DNA of 64,000 bases from an uncultured Bacteroides sp. GTDB lineage: Bacteria; Bacteroidota; Bacteroidia; Bacteroidales; Bacteroidaceae. Below are positions 44,649 through 54,515 of the stretch, piece after piece; within the stretch, counting starts at the first letter, position 1, and the number at the start of each line of letters is the position of its first letter. The notes beneath the pieces were generated by a model. The model was not told the origin of the DNA and ran no database searches. It worked only from the letters and a program-made list of their open reading frames with translations. The stretch covers positions 23,072 through 87,071 of the forward strand of contig NZ_CAUCSQ010000019.1 in assembly GCF_958445495.1 (NCBI RefSeq), given 5' to 3'. A program made the translations under genes and the position numbers.

Positions 44649-47600
44649 ATGAACATGCAACGACACATCATTTTTATACTCTTATTTCTGTTGTCTTCTT
44701 TCCAACTGACAGTTTATCCTTATACTGTCAAACGGTTGAATATCGAACAAGGGCTTTCCAACAACTACGTGGTCAGCATTGCGCAAGACAGACAAGGATT
44801 TCTATGGTTTGCAACGGAAGAAGGGCTCAACAAATTCGACGGGACCCGTTTCATTACTTATTATAAAAATGACTTGGCACAAAACCGCCAGGGAATCACC
44901 GGTAATGAACTCAACCATGTATATGCCGACAGCAAACGCCCCGTTATATGGATAGCCACCCAACGGGACGGGTTAAATGCATACGATTATGAGAAACATA
45001 CATTTACAGCCTATCTGAACGACCCGGAAAACCCGCACAGCCTGATTACGAATGACGTAACAGACATCTCTCCTTCCACCCGGAATGCAGACGGCCTATG
45101 GATTAGCACATATTACAGAGGTGTGGAATACCTCGACATCAACAGCGGACGGTTCACTCATTACAACAAAGGCACCGTCCCCGGCCTCCCCTGCGAACAA
45201 ACGTGGACTGTATTGGACGGAGGAGACGGGAACCTCTATATCGGTCATGTAAACGGCGGATTCAGCATCCTGTCTCTGGAAGACAAGAGCGTAAAGAATT
45301 TCCGGCACGAACCGGAGAACCCTGCAAGCCTGCCCGGAGACGATGTACGATGCATCACCAAAGATTCAAACGGCAATATCTGGCTGGGAACGGATAAAGG
45401 GCTGGCTCTTTTCAACACTACCGGACAGAACTTTATCACTCTGAGAAATAACAAGAATGACAAGCATGCCGCCCTATGCGGCCGCATATTGTCCGTCAAG
45501 CAATTAAACGACAATAAGTTATGGGTCGCTTCCGAGCTGAACGGCATCACCATATTAGACTTAAAACAAAGCATGTTCCTCTCACCGGAACAGATTTCTC
45601 TCGAATATATCCAGGAAGGGGATGACAACCGGAGTCTTTCCAACGCCAGTGCCCGATGTATATTCCAAGATTCTTTCGATAACATCTGGATAGGGACATG
45701 GGGCGGAGGAATCAATTTTATCAGCAACACGCCTCCTTTATTCACCACACTGAATTATTCACCGATTCCCGACAACGAAAACAGCCTGAACAACAAGGTA
45801 GCAAGCAGTCTCTGCACAGACAGGCAAGGACGGATATGGGTCGGTACGGACGGAGGCGGCATCAACGTATTCGAAAAAGACAAACGTATCGCCATTTATA
45901 AAAAGGAAACCGGAGAAATCCCTTCAAACTTCATACTGGCTTCTTTGCAAGATTCAAAGGGGAATTTATGGTTCGGTTCTTTCCAGGGAGGAATCAGCTA
46001 TTACGACAGCCGGAACAGGAAGTTCCGTTCTATCTCTCTGATGGGACAATCCAACCAGGATATACGCACAATCTACGAAGACAACCGGCACAACATCTGG
46101 GTGGGATACAGTGGAGGAATCATCGTGCTGAATCCTCTGAACATGGAAATCATACGGCATTACAATACGGAAAACAGCGAATTGCACAGCAATTTCATAC
46201 GTTCCATCGAACGGGACGAGAAAGGCCGGTTCTGGATCGGGACTTTCGGGGACGGTCTGGGCGTGTACACCTCCGACCTGCAATTAATCAAAACGTTCGT
46301 CCAGAGGGACGGTTTCTGTTCGAACACCGTCAACCAAATCATCCGGGATGAACAAAAAAGGATGTGGGTGGGAACGGGAGAAGGATTGGTCTGTTTCCCG
46401 TCAACCGATACGCTGGATTACAAGACCTACCAACGGAAAGACGGTTTGCTCAATACGAACATTCGCGCCATAACGGAAGACAAGAAAGGCAATATCTGGT
46501 TCAGTACCAATAAGGGAATCAGTTGCTATGTAACGGAAAAGGAGTGTTTTTATAACTACGGCCATTCCGACGATGTCCCGGCAGGCAGTTTTTCAAGCGG
46601 TTGCGTGACACAAGACAAAAACGGGTTGATTTATTTCGGGTCCATCAACGGAGTATGCAGTTTTAATCCCGACATCACGATGAACACTCAACTGCCTCCG
46701 CCAGCCGTTATTACGGAGATGAAGGTGCCGGGACGGTTGAGCAGCCCGAAAAATAACGATTTATTCGTCAATTTGTCTCAAAAACAGTCTGTCGAATTGA
46801 CTCATGCACAGAACAGTTTCGAACTGACGTTCAACGTACAGAATTACTCGCTTGTCAATCAAGTGGAATATGCCTACATGCTGAAAGGGCTTGAAAATTC
46901 CTGGTACACGGTCAATGAAAACAACAGTGTCACTTTCCGGAACATTCCTCCGGGAAAATATGAATTTCTCATTAAAGCGCGAATCCATAATCAGGAATGG
47001 CCGGAGGAAGCCACTTCCCTGACTATCCGAATCAATCCTCCCCTTTGGCTGACCTGGTGGGCGAAACTTATCTATATCCTGATATCCGCCAGCATCATCT
47101 ATTTTATACTGCACGCCTATAAAAAGAAACTGAACTTGGAAAACCTATATACGCTGGAAAAGAAAAACCACGAACAGGAACAGGAGTTAAACCAGGAACG
47201 CCTGCGCTTCTACACGAATATCACCCATGAGTTGCGTACACCGCTGACACTTATCATCGGCCCGTTGGAGGATATGCAGAAAGACACCTCCCTTCCGGCA
47301 AAACAGGCACAGAAATTATCGGTCATCCACCAAAGCGCACTACGGTTGCTCAATCTAATCAACCAGATTCTGGAGTTCCGGAAAACAGAAACCCAAAACA
47401 AAAAGTTATGTGTCTGCAAAGGAAACATCGCGCCTCTCATTTACGAAATAGGACTTAAATATAAAGAGCTGAACCAAAAGCCAAAAATAAGTTTCCGAAT
47501 CCTTATCGAAAAAGAAGAGATGTCTCTTTTCTTCGATAAGGAAATCGTCACTATCATTCTCGATAACCTGATATCCAATGCCATCAAATATACAGAGCAG

Positions 47601-48773
47601 GGATGTATCACCCTAAGCCTGTATCAGACTGCCCGCAATGAGGTCGCTTATACGGAAATTAAAGTGAGCGACACCGGATATGGCATCTCGGCCGAGGCGC
47701 TGCCTCATATTTTCGACCGTTATTATCAGGAAAGCGGCTCGCACCAGGCATCCGGCACAGGTATCGGGCTTGCCTTAGTCAGAAACCTCGTGGAGTTGCA
47801 CGAAGGAGAAATCCGCGTTGAAAGTACGCCGAATGAAGGGAGCGCTTTCTATGTCAGCCTGCTGACAGACAATATATATCCCAATGCCTTGCATGCGGAC
47901 TCTACGGAACAAACGGAAAAAGAGGAGATAAGGAACGCATCTCCTTCCGACCTCCAGGATGCGATAATAGCGGACAACGGAAAACCCATCTTGCTTATCG
48001 TAGAGGACAATGAGGAAATACAGAACTACATCGCCGAGTCCTTCTCCGACACCTTTGAAGTGGTCACGGCCGGCAACGGCGAAGAAGGGAAACAACAAGC
48101 TCTACAGCGTATCCCCGATATCATAGTCAGTGATATCATGATGCCTGTAATGGACGGAATCACTTTATGCCGGCAGTTAAAAGAGGATGTACGCACAAGC
48201 CATATTCCCATTATCCTGCTGACGGCAAAGGATTCTTTACAGGATAAGGAAGAAGGATATGAAGTAGGGGCGGACTCTTATCTGACGAAACCTTTCAGCG
48301 CTTCTCTTCTACGCAGCCGCATCAACAACCTGCTTGAATCGAGGAAGAAACTGGTAGCCCAGTTCCAGTCCCAGTCCGCTCCGGGCAGCCATACGGACCT
48401 CAATGAGAAACGTATGATGATTACCGAAGCCTTAAGCAAGCTTGACAATGAATTCATCGAGAAGATTACCCTGCTAATTGAAGAGAATCTTTCTTCGGAA
48501 AAGATTGACATCACTTATCTTTCCGACAAATTGTGTATGAGCGGTTCCACTCTTTACCGAAAGATGAAGGCGCTGACCGGATTATCGACCAATGAATATA
48601 TCCGAAAAGTTAAAATGCAGAATGCGGAACGCCTGTTGCTCGAAGGGAAATATAACATTTCCGAAATCGCTTATAAAGTAGGAATGAACAGCACGGGGTA
48701 TTTCCGCCAATGTTTCAAGGACGAGTTCGGGGTTTCTCCCTCAGACTACCTGAAACAACTCAAGCAGGCATAG
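44649..48773 (+). CDS. Hybrid two-component system regulator (HTCS)
   Basis: A 1374-aa sensor/regulator. Signal peptide MNMQRHIIFILLFLLSSFQL. The periplasmic sensor has many Reg_prop blades (RQGFLWFATEEGLNKFDGTR, NGNIWLGTDKGLALFNTTG, QGRIWVGTDGGGINVFEKDK, KGNLWFGSFQGGISYYDSRN) and a Y_Y_Y domain (SLVNQVEYAYMLKGLENSWY). One membrane helix lies at about 800-818 (WWAKLIYILISASIIYFIL). HisKA follows with phospho-His 860 in NITHELRTPLTLIIG, then HATPase_c (GTGIGLALVRNLVELHEGE), a receiver with Asp 1162 in IIVSDIMMPVMDG, and an AraC HTH at the end (NISEIAYKVGMNSTGYFRQC). It is divergent from the SusC-SusD-SGBP operon and is predicted to activate it and perhaps the sulfatase downstream. Confidence 0.93.
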   Translation: MNMQRHIIFILLFLLSSFQLTVYPYTVKRLNIEQGLSNNYVVSIAQDRQGFLWFATEEGLNKFDGTRFITYYKNDLAQNRQGITGNELNHVYADSKRPVIWIATQRDGLNAYDYEKHTFTAYLNDPENPHSLITNDVTDISPSTRNADGLWISTYYRGVEYLDINSGRFTHYNKGTVPGLPCEQTWTVLDGGDGNLYIGHVNGGFSILSLEDKSVKNFRHEPENPASLPGDDVRCITKDSNGNIWLGTDKGLALFNTTGQNFITLRNNKNDKHAALCGRILSVKQLNDNKLWVASELNGITILDLKQSMFLSPEQISLEYIQEGDDNRSLSNASARCIFQDSFDNIWIGTWGGGINFISNTPPLFTTLNYSPIPDNENSLNNKVASSLCTDRQGRIWVGTDGGGINVFEKDKRIAIYKKETGEIPSNFILASLQDSKGNLWFGSFQGGISYYDSRNRKFRSISLMGQSNQDIRTIYEDNRHNIWVGYSGGIIVLNPLNMEIIRHYNTENSELHSNFIRSIERDEKGRFWIGTFGDGLGVYTSDLQLIKTFVQRDGFCSNTVNQIIRDEQKRMWVGTGEGLVCFPSTDTLDYKTYQRKDGLLNTNIRAITEDKKGNIWFSTNKGISCYVTEKECFYNYGHSDDVPAGSFSSGCVTQDKNGLIYFGSINGVCSFNPDITMNTQLPPPAVITEMKVPGRLSSPKNNDLFVNLSQKQSVELTHAQNSFELTFNVQNYSLVNQVEYAYMLKGLENSWYTVNENNSVTFRNIPPGKYEFLIKARIHNQEWPEEATSLTIRINPPLWLTWWAKLIYILISASIIYFILHAYKKKLNLENLYTLEKKNHEQEQELNQERLRFYTNITHELRTPLTLIIGPLEDMQKDTSLPAKQAQKLSVIHQSALRLLNLINQILEFRKTETQNKKLCVCKGNIAPLIYEIGLKYKELNQKPKISFRILIEKEEMSLFFDKEIVTIILDNLISNAIKYTEQGCITLSLYQTARNEVAYTEIKVSDTGYGISAEALPHIFDRYYQESGSHQASGTGIGLALVRNLVELHEGEIRVESTPNEGSAFYVSLLTDNIYPNALHADSTEQTEKEEIRNASPSDLQDAIIADNGKPILLIVEDNEEIQNYIAESFSDTFEVVTAGNGEEGKQQALQRIPDIIVSDIMMPVMDGITLCRQLKEDVRTSHIPIILLTAKDSLQDKEEGYEVGADSYLTKPFSASLLRSRINNLLESRKKLVAQFQSQSAPGSHTDLNEKRMMITEALSKLDNEFIEKITLLIEENLSSEKIDITYLSDKLCMSGSTLYRKMKALTGLSTNEYIRKVKMQNAERLLLEGKYNISEIAYKVGMNSTGYFRQCFKDEFGVSPSDYLKQLKQA

Positions 48774-48797
48774 GCATAAGGATGCCATTCTGCCTGC
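48764..48797 (+). other. Stem-loop overlapping the HTCS stop codon
   Basis: GCAGGCA (48764-48770)/TGCCTGC (48791-48797) with an inner GGCAT/ATGCC stem forms a two-part hairpin that includes the stop codon at 48771-48773. No T-run follows. It may attenuate readthrough into the sulfatase gene or protect the 3' end. Confidence 0.45.
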
Positions 48798-48852
48798 CGA
48801 ATGCACGAAAAATACAACCCGGAGAAAGAAGGGAAATTTATAAAACGATTAA

Positions 48853-48883
48853 TTGGCAAATAACAATAATCATCGTATCTTTA
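48853..48883 (+). promoter_or_regulatory. Promoter candidate for the sulfatase gene
   Basis: TTG (48853-48855), 20 nt, TATCTTTA (48876-48883): one mismatch to the Bacteroides -7 consensus with ideal spacing. The predicted leader before the ATG at 48976 is about 85 nt. Confidence 0.45.
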
Positions 48884-48975
48884 CACGGATTAGTCCGGTA
48901 TATCCGTCAGACACGGACAACAGCAGGACGTCACGAAGTTATTGAATTCAGATTATAAATTTGAACTTTACGCTT

Positions 48976-50559
48976 ATGAGAACACATATTCCGACAATCA
49001 TCATAGGAGGCTTCACTTTATGCCTGCCTTATCAATCTTACGCCAAAGAAGCCGCCGTCCAGCACTCTCCAGATAAAGAACGCCCCAATATCCTTTTCAT
49101 CCTAAGTGACGACCATACGTCGCAAGCATGGGGGATTTACGGGGGAATACTGGCCGATTACGTGCAAAATACCAATATCCGCCGGCTGGCAGCCGAGGGC
49201 ACCGTATTGGACAACTGTTTTTGCACAAACTCGATTTCTTCCCCCAGCCGCGCCAGTATCCTTACAGGATGCTACAGCCATCAAAACGGAGTATATACAT
49301 TGGCGGATTCCTTGGATACATCATTGCCGACTATCGCCACGACACTGCAACAGGCTGGCTACCGTACGGCCCTCATCGGCAAATGGCATTTGAAATCGCA
49401 GCCTCAAGGATTCGATTATTACTCCATCTTCTACGACCAGGGAGTATATCGGGACCCTCTTTTTATCAACAGCACCGATTCCTGGCCCGGCGACCGTAAC
49501 TTCGGCGAATATGTCCGGGGATTTTCTACGGATATTGTCACTGAAAAGGCTATTCAATGGATAAAAGAACAGGAAAAAGGACAGCCGTTTCTCATGTGCT
49601 GCCATTTCAAGGCGACCCATGAGCCATACGACTATCCGATACGAATGGAACATCTGTATGACGGAATCACTTTCCCCGAACCGGAGAATATCATGGATTG
49701 GGGACCGGATACTAACGGAAGAGGGTTTATCGGACAGAAACTGGAAGAAATAGGACGACGGTGGGAAGCGGCTTCCGCCGACCCGGACAAATGGTGGTGC
49801 AGATATCCGGGACTTCCTTTCGGCACACAAGGAATGCAACGTACAGCCGCACGTAAAGCAATCTACCAGAAATATATCCGTGATTATTTACGCTGTGGGG
49901 CGACTGTTGACGATAACATCGGGAAACTGCTGAGAGCTCTTGACGAGATGGAAATCGCCGATAACACAATCGTCATTTATGTATCCGACCAAGGTTATTT
50001 CCTGGGCGAACACGGTTTCTTCGACAAACGGATGTTTTACGAAGAAGCGGCCCGCATGCCTTTCGTCATCCGTTATCCCAAAGAAATTCCGGCAGGAAAA
50101 CGCCTGAAAGATCTGATATTAAATATTGATTTCGCCCCTACGTTGGCAGAATTCGCCGGAATAGAAATGAAAAATGTCCAAGGACGCAGCTTTGCCGGCA
50201 ATCTGAAAGGAACGACTCCGCCCGATTGGCGAAAGGCCATCTATTACCGTTATTGGACCAATCATGCCATCCGTCCGGCGCATTTCGGCATTCGTTCCGA
50301 CCGGTACAAACTGATTTTCTATTATGCGGAAAACCTGGATATGACCGATACAGAAAACTTCGGGTTCACTCCGGCGTGGGACTTCTACGACCTGAAAAAC
50401 GACCCGCATGAGAATCACAACGCTTACAATGATCCTCAATATTCTTCCGTCATCAAGCAGATGAAGAAGGACTTAACGAACCTGCGCAAGGAATTTGGGG
50501 ATACGGACAGTAAATACCCGGAAATGCAAAAATTGCTCCAAGAGTACTATGACAAATAG
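48976..50559 (+). CDS. Ser-type sulfatase (formylglycine-dependent, S1 family)
   Basis: The frame could be opened by a TTG at 48961, but the ATG at 48976 gives a standard signal peptide (MRTHIPTIIIGGFTLCLPYQ, then SYAKEA), so it is chosen (527 aa). PNILFILSDDHTSQAWGIYG holds the first metal ligands. NSISSPSRASILTG is the sulfatase signature with Ser88 in the Cys/Ser position, so it needs an anaerobic sulfatase-maturating enzyme, not seen in this window. ALIGKWHLKSQPQGFDYY, NTIVIYVSDQGYFLGEHGFF (metal-binding D and G-x-H) and KRMFYEEAARMPFVIRYP follow. The enzyme removes sulfate esters from a sugar substrate in the periplasm or at the surface. It is placed after the HTCS and likely belongs to the same PUL. 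Confidence 0.88.
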   Translation: MRTHIPTIIIGGFTLCLPYQSYAKEAAVQHSPDKERPNILFILSDDHTSQAWGIYGGILADYVQNTNIRRLAAEGTVLDNCFCTNSISSPSRASILTGCYSHQNGVYTLADSLDTSLPTIATTLQQAGYRTALIGKWHLKSQPQGFDYYSIFYDQGVYRDPLFINSTDSWPGDRNFGEYVRGFSTDIVTEKAIQWIKEQEKGQPFLMCCHFKATHEPYDYPIRMEHLYDGITFPEPENIMDWGPDTNGRGFIGQKLEEIGRRWEAASADPDKWWCRYPGLPFGTQGMQRTAARKAIYQKYIRDYLRCGATVDDNIGKLLRALDEMEIADNTIVIYVSDQGYFLGEHGFFDKRMFYEEAARMPFVIRYPKEIPAGKRLKDLILNIDFAPTLAEFAGIEMKNVQGRSFAGNLKGTTPPDWRKAIYYRYWTNHAIRPAHFGIRSDRYKLIFYYAENLDMTDTENFGFTPAWDFYDLKNDPHENHNAYNDPQYSSVIKQMKKDLTNLRKEFGDTDSKYPEMQKLLQEYYDK

Positions 50560-50654
50560 AAAAAGACATGGAATGAAAAAGCGGTTTGCCCGACGTAAAT
50601 CCCGCCCGGCGGATATATATGGAAAGAAAGGGTTTTATTTTCCGTAAAAAAGCT

Positions 50655-50662
50655 TACCTTTG
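50655..50662 (+). promoter_or_regulatory. -7 box for the AraC-type regulator gene
   Basis: TACCTTTG (50655-50662) is an exact TAnnTTTG box 20 bp before the ATG at 50683. The -33 position holds only a T-run (around 50633), so the promoter is probably weak or activated. Confidence 0.5.
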
Positions 50663-50682
50663 CCTCAAAAGACAAAAAACTC

Positions 50683-51552
50683 ATGCCAAGAGACTCTTTT
50701 TGCATACAAAACCCACATTGTGCAGGATGTCCTAAAGCTACTGACAACATCCTTGTATATAGAAGCTTATCTAAAGGAACGCATTTTCCCCAAGACAAGT
50801 GTACGCAGAACTGTATGCTTTTCATGATAAAAGGCGAATTGCTCATCAATAGCGAAGAATATCCCGGCAACACTTTGCACGAAAGACAGTTTATCCTGCA
50901 GGCAATCGGCTCAAAAATAGAACTGCTCGCCCTCACGGATGTCGAGTATATTGTCTACTGGTTCAATGAATTGCCGTTGATTTGCGAGGAACGGTACCAG
51001 GAAATTGTAAACCAGGCGGAAGTGCCTCTTACCTACACCCCGCTGGTTATGGGCGAGAGGCTTTATCGCCTTATCACCGGCATGCCCGGAATCCTGCTCG
51101 AAGAGTCTCCCTGCGGCAAGTTTATCGAGCTGAAATGCAAGGAGCTGATTTTTCTCATCATAAATTTCTATCCTCTTCCCCAGTTGAGCACATTCTTTTA
51201 TCCCATCAGCACTTATACGGAGAGTTTCCACTATTTTGTCATGCAAAACTACAGTAAGGTAAAGAATGTAGAAGAATTCGCCCATTTAGGAGGTTACACC
51301 ACTACCACTTTCCGCCGTCTTTTCAAAAACCTTTACGGCGTTCCCGTATATGAATGGATTCTGGAGAAAAAACGGGAAGGAATCCTGGAAGATCTTCAAC
51401 ATACCAAAATGCGAATTACGGAAATCTGCAACCGGTACGGTTTCGATTCCTTGTCCCACTTCGCACATTTCTGCAAAGATTCTTTCGGTGACACTCCCCG
51501 CGCCCTGCGCAAAAAAGCCGCCGGCGGTGAGAAAATCGGGAAAGTACAATAA
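50683..51552 (+). CDS. AraC-family transcriptional regulator with N-terminal cysteine cluster
   Basis: A 289-aa cytoplasmic regulator. The C-terminal 100 residues are an AraC/XylS double HTH (VEEFAHLGGYTTTTFRRLFK, then RITEICNRYGFDSLSHFAHF and CKDSFGDTPRALRKK). The N-terminal domain looks like a cupin-type sensor (FMIKGELLINSEEYPGNTLH). Its first 44 residues hold five cysteines (C7, C13, C16, C40, C44) in a C-x5-C-x2-C ... C-x3-C pattern, which could bind metal or sense redox state. It lies between the PUL sulfatase and the fumarate reductase operon, on the same strand as both. Its regulon is unknown. Confidence 0.85.
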   Translation: MPRDSFCIQNPHCAGCPKATDNILVYRSLSKGTHFPQDKCTQNCMLFMIKGELLINSEEYPGNTLHERQFILQAIGSKIELLALTDVEYIVYWFNELPLICEERYQEIVNQAEVPLTYTPLVMGERLYRLITGMPGILLEESPCGKFIELKCKELIFLIINFYPLPQLSTFFYPISTYTESFHYFVMQNYSKVKNVEEFAHLGGYTTTTFRRLFKNLYGVPVYEWILEKKREGILEDLQHTKMRITEICNRYGFDSLSHFAHFCKDSFGDTPRALRKKAAGGEKIGKVQ

Positions 51553-51657
51553 AGTGACATATATCCAATATGCCGGTTATCACACTGCATTGTCGCACAA
51601 GCTTATCGGTACTTCTGACACATTGCTTCCTTATTAAAGAATTATTTCTTTAATTCC

Positions 51658-51688
51658 TTGCTCAATCAATCTATTTCCCCTATTTTTG
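51658..51688 (+). promoter_or_regulatory. Bacteroides-type promoter of the frdCAB operon
   Basis: TTG at 51658-51660, 20 nt, TATTTTTG at 51681-51688: an exact consensus promoter. The predicted start near 51695 gives a leader of about 60 nt before frdC at 51758. Confidence 0.75.
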
Positions 51689-51757
51689 CAGTCCGTAAGA
51701 GGTGTAAAACGTCGAAATTTTAGTTCTAACAATTAAATAATTTAAATTCAATCATTT

Positions 51758-52462
51758 ATGTGGTTAAGTAATTCATCTGTAGGAAGGAAAGTGGTGATGA
51801 GCGTTACCGGTATCGCCCTTGTCCTGTTTCTAACATTTCACATGGCGATGAACTTGGTTGCGATCATCTCGGCTGATGGTTACAACATGATTTGTGAGTT
51901 CCTGGGAGCAAACTGGTATGCATTAGTGGCTACCGCAGGACTGGCTGCTCTTTTCGTAATTCACATTATCTACGCATTCTGGCTGACAATGCAGAATCGC
52001 AAAGCGCGTGGTAGCGAACGCTATGCAGTGACAGACAAACCGAAAACTGTAGAATGGGCATCTCAAAACATGTTGGTGCTGGGTCTTATCGTTATCGTAG
52101 GTCTTGGTTTGCACCTCTTCAACTTCTGGGCAAAAATGCAGTTGCCGGAACTGATGCACAACATGGGCATGCACGCTGATACATTGACATTGGCTTATGC
52201 TGCTAACGGTGCATATCACATTCAGCAGACTTTCTCTTGTCCGGTTTACGTAGTTCTTTACCTTGTTTGGCTGTTTGCTTTGTGGTTCCACCTGACTCAC
52301 GGTTTCTGGAGTTCAATGCAATCACTGGGATGGAACAACAAAGTATGGATTGATCGTTGGAAATGTATTTCTAACATCTATTCTACAATCGTTGTACTCG
52401 GTTTCGCACTGGTAGTAGTGGTATTCTTTGTGAAAACACTTATTTGTGGTGGTGCTTGCTAA
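51758..52462 (+). CDS. frdC: Fumarate reductase/succinate dehydrogenase cytochrome b subunit
   Basis: Membrane anchor and haem-b subunit (234 aa, five hydrophobic helices), the usual Bacteroidetes single-subunit type B form. Visible segments: KVVMSVTGIALVLFLTFHMA (first helix with a haem-ligand His), ALVATAGLAALFVIHIIYAF, WFHLTHGFWSSMQSLGWNN (conserved His pair), and a final helix ISNIYSTIVVLGFALVVVVF. It transfers electrons from menaquinol to FrdB. In Bacteroides the complex works mainly as a fumarate reductase in anaerobic respiration. frdA begins 38 bp later. Confidence 0.93.
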   Translation: MWLSNSSVGRKVVMSVTGIALVLFLTFHMAMNLVAIISADGYNMICEFLGANWYALVATAGLAALFVIHIIYAFWLTMQNRKARGSERYAVTDKPKTVEWASQNMLVLGLIVIVGLGLHLFNFWAKMQLPELMHNMGMHADTLTLAYAANGAYHIQQTFSCPVYVVLYLVWLFALWFHLTHGFWSSMQSLGWNNKVWIDRWKCISNIYSTIVVLGFALVVVVFFVKTLICGGAC

Positions 52463-52499
52463 ATAGTAAATTGTAAATGATTAAATTGTAAATAATATT

Positions 52500-54479
52500 A
52501 TGATCAAGATAGATTCAAAAATTCCAGAAGGCCCGGTGGCTGAGAAATGGACCAACTATAAAGCTCACCAGAAATTGGTGAACCCCGCTAATAAACGTCG
52601 TTTGGATATCATCGTCGTGGGTACGGGCCTGGCAGGCGCTTCCGCCGCTGCCTCCCTCGGTGAAATGGGTTTCAGAGTATTCAACTTCTGTATTCAGGAT
52701 TCGCCGCGCCGCGCACACTCCATCGCTGCGCAGGGTGGTATCAATGCTGCAAAGAATTATCAAAATGACGGCGACTCTGTTTACCGTCTGTTCTACGATA
52801 CGGTAAAAGGCGGCGACTACCGTGCCCGCGAAGCGAATGTGTATCGTCTGGCCGAAGTATCCAATGCCATTATCGACCAATGTGTGGCCCAAGGTGTTCC
52901 CTTCGCCCGCGAATATGGCGGTACGCTGGACAACCGTTCTTTCGGCGGTGCACAGGTATCCCGTACTTTCTATGCCAAAGGCCAGACCGGCCAGCAGTTA
53001 TTGTTGGGCGCTTATTCAGCACTAAGCCGTCAGGTAAACGTAGGTACGGTAAAACTGTACACCCGCTACGAGATGCAGGACGTCGTTATCATTGACGGAC
53101 GCGCCCGCGGTATCATCGCCAAGAATCTTGTGACCGGTAAATTGGAACGCTTTGCCGCCCATGCGGTAGTTATCGCTACCGGCGGTTACGGAAACACGTA
53201 TTTCCTTTCTACCAATGCAATGGCATGTAACTGTTCGGCAGCCATCGCTTGTTACCGTAAAGGTGCCGTATTCGCCAATCCCGCATATGTCCAGATTCAC
53301 CCGACTTGTATCCCGGTACACGGTGACAAACAGTCTAAGTTGACTTTGATGTCTGAATCTCTCCGTAACGACGGCCGTATCTGGGTTCCGAAGAAGAAAG
53401 AAGACGCTGTGAAGCTTCAGAAAGGCGAAATCAAAGGAAGCGATATTCCTGAAGAAGACCGCGATTATTACTTGGAACGCCGTTATCCGGCATTCGGTAA
53501 CTTAGTTCCCCGTGATGTTGCCAGCCGTGCCGCCAAAGAACGTTGTGATGCCGGTTTCGGTGTGAACAACACTGGTTTGGCAGTATTCCTCGACTTTTCC
53601 GAAGCCATCAACCGTTTAGGGATTGACATCGTTCTTCAACGTTACGGAAACCTCTTCGATATGTATGAAGAAATCACCGACGTCAATCCGGGCGAACTGG
53701 CAAAAGAAATCGGCGGCGTGAAATATTATAATCCGATGATGATTTATCCGGCCATCCACTATACAATGGGAGGTATCTGGGTAGACTACGAACTCCAGAC
53801 TACAATCAAAGGTCTGTTTGCCATCGGCGAATGTAACTTCTCCGACCACGGTGCAAACCGCCTCGGTGCTTCTGCGTTGATGCAAGGTCTGGCAGACGGT
53901 TATTTCGTATTGCCTTATACCATCCAGAATTATCTGGCCGACCAGATTACCGTTCCCCGTTTCTCTATCGACCTTCCCCAATTCGCCGAAGCGGAAAAAG
54001 CAGTTCAGGCTAAAATCGACAAGCTCATGAGCATTCAAGGAAAAGAATCGGTAGACTCCATCCACAAGAAATTAGGCCATGTAATGTGGGAATACGTGGG
54101 TATGGGACGTACGGCAGAAGGTCTGAAAGAAGGTTTAGCCAAACTGAAAGAAATCCGTAAAGAGTTTGAAACCAACTTGTTTATCCCCGGCTCCAAAGAA
54201 GGCATGAACATAGAGCTTGACAAAGCTATCCGCCTGTACGACTTCATCCTCATGGGCGAACTTATCGCCAACGATGCATTGAACCGTAATGAGAGCTGCG
54301 GCGGTCACTTCCGCGAAGAATACCAGACAGAAGAAGGAGAGGCCAAACGTGATGACGAGAACTACTTCTATGTAGCATGTTGGGAATATCAGGGTGACGA
54401 TGAGAAGGCTCCGGTACTGCACAAAGAACCGCTGGTATATGAAGCTATCAAGGTTCAGACCCGTAATTACAAGAGCTAA
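52500..54479 (+). CDS. frdA: Fumarate reductase/succinate dehydrogenase flavoprotein subunit
   Basis: A 659-aa FAD subunit of the reductase. It opens with the Rossmann motif IIVVGTGLAGASAAASLGEM, followed by the FAD-linking region RAHSIAAQGGINAAKNYQND. The active-site loop includes HPTCIPVHGDKQSKLTLMSE (His and Arg that bind the dicarboxylate), YYNPMMIYPAIHYTMGGIWV, and GECNFSDHGANRLGASALMQ. The C-terminal helical domain carries NESCGGHFREEYQTEEGEAK. The enzyme interconverts fumarate and succinate in the cytoplasm, bound to FrdB/FrdC. Length and motifs are canonical. Confidence 0.95.
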   Translation: MIKIDSKIPEGPVAEKWTNYKAHQKLVNPANKRRLDIIVVGTGLAGASAAASLGEMGFRVFNFCIQDSPRRAHSIAAQGGINAAKNYQNDGDSVYRLFYDTVKGGDYRAREANVYRLAEVSNAIIDQCVAQGVPFAREYGGTLDNRSFGGAQVSRTFYAKGQTGQQLLLGAYSALSRQVNVGTVKLYTRYEMQDVVIIDGRARGIIAKNLVTGKLERFAAHAVVIATGGYGNTYFLSTNAMACNCSAAIACYRKGAVFANPAYVQIHPTCIPVHGDKQSKLTLMSESLRNDGRIWVPKKKEDAVKLQKGEIKGSDIPEEDRDYYLERRYPAFGNLVPRDVASRAAKERCDAGFGVNNTGLAVFLDFSEAINRLGIDIVLQRYGNLFDMYEEITDVNPGELAKEIGGVKYYNPMMIYPAIHYTMGGIWVDYELQTTIKGLFAIGECNFSDHGANRLGASALMQGLADGYFVLPYTIQNYLADQITVPRFSIDLPQFAEAEKAVQAKIDKLMSIQGKESVDSIHKKLGHVMWEYVGMGRTAEGLKEGLAKLKEIRKEFETNLFIPGSKEGMNIELDKAIRLYDFILMGELIANDALNRNESCGGHFREEYQTEEGEAKRDDENYFYVACWEYQGDDEKAPVLHKEPLVYEAIKVQTRNYKS

Positions 54480-54515
54480 TCGGTGAAGTTAAACATTAAA
54501 AAGAATTAGAAGAAA

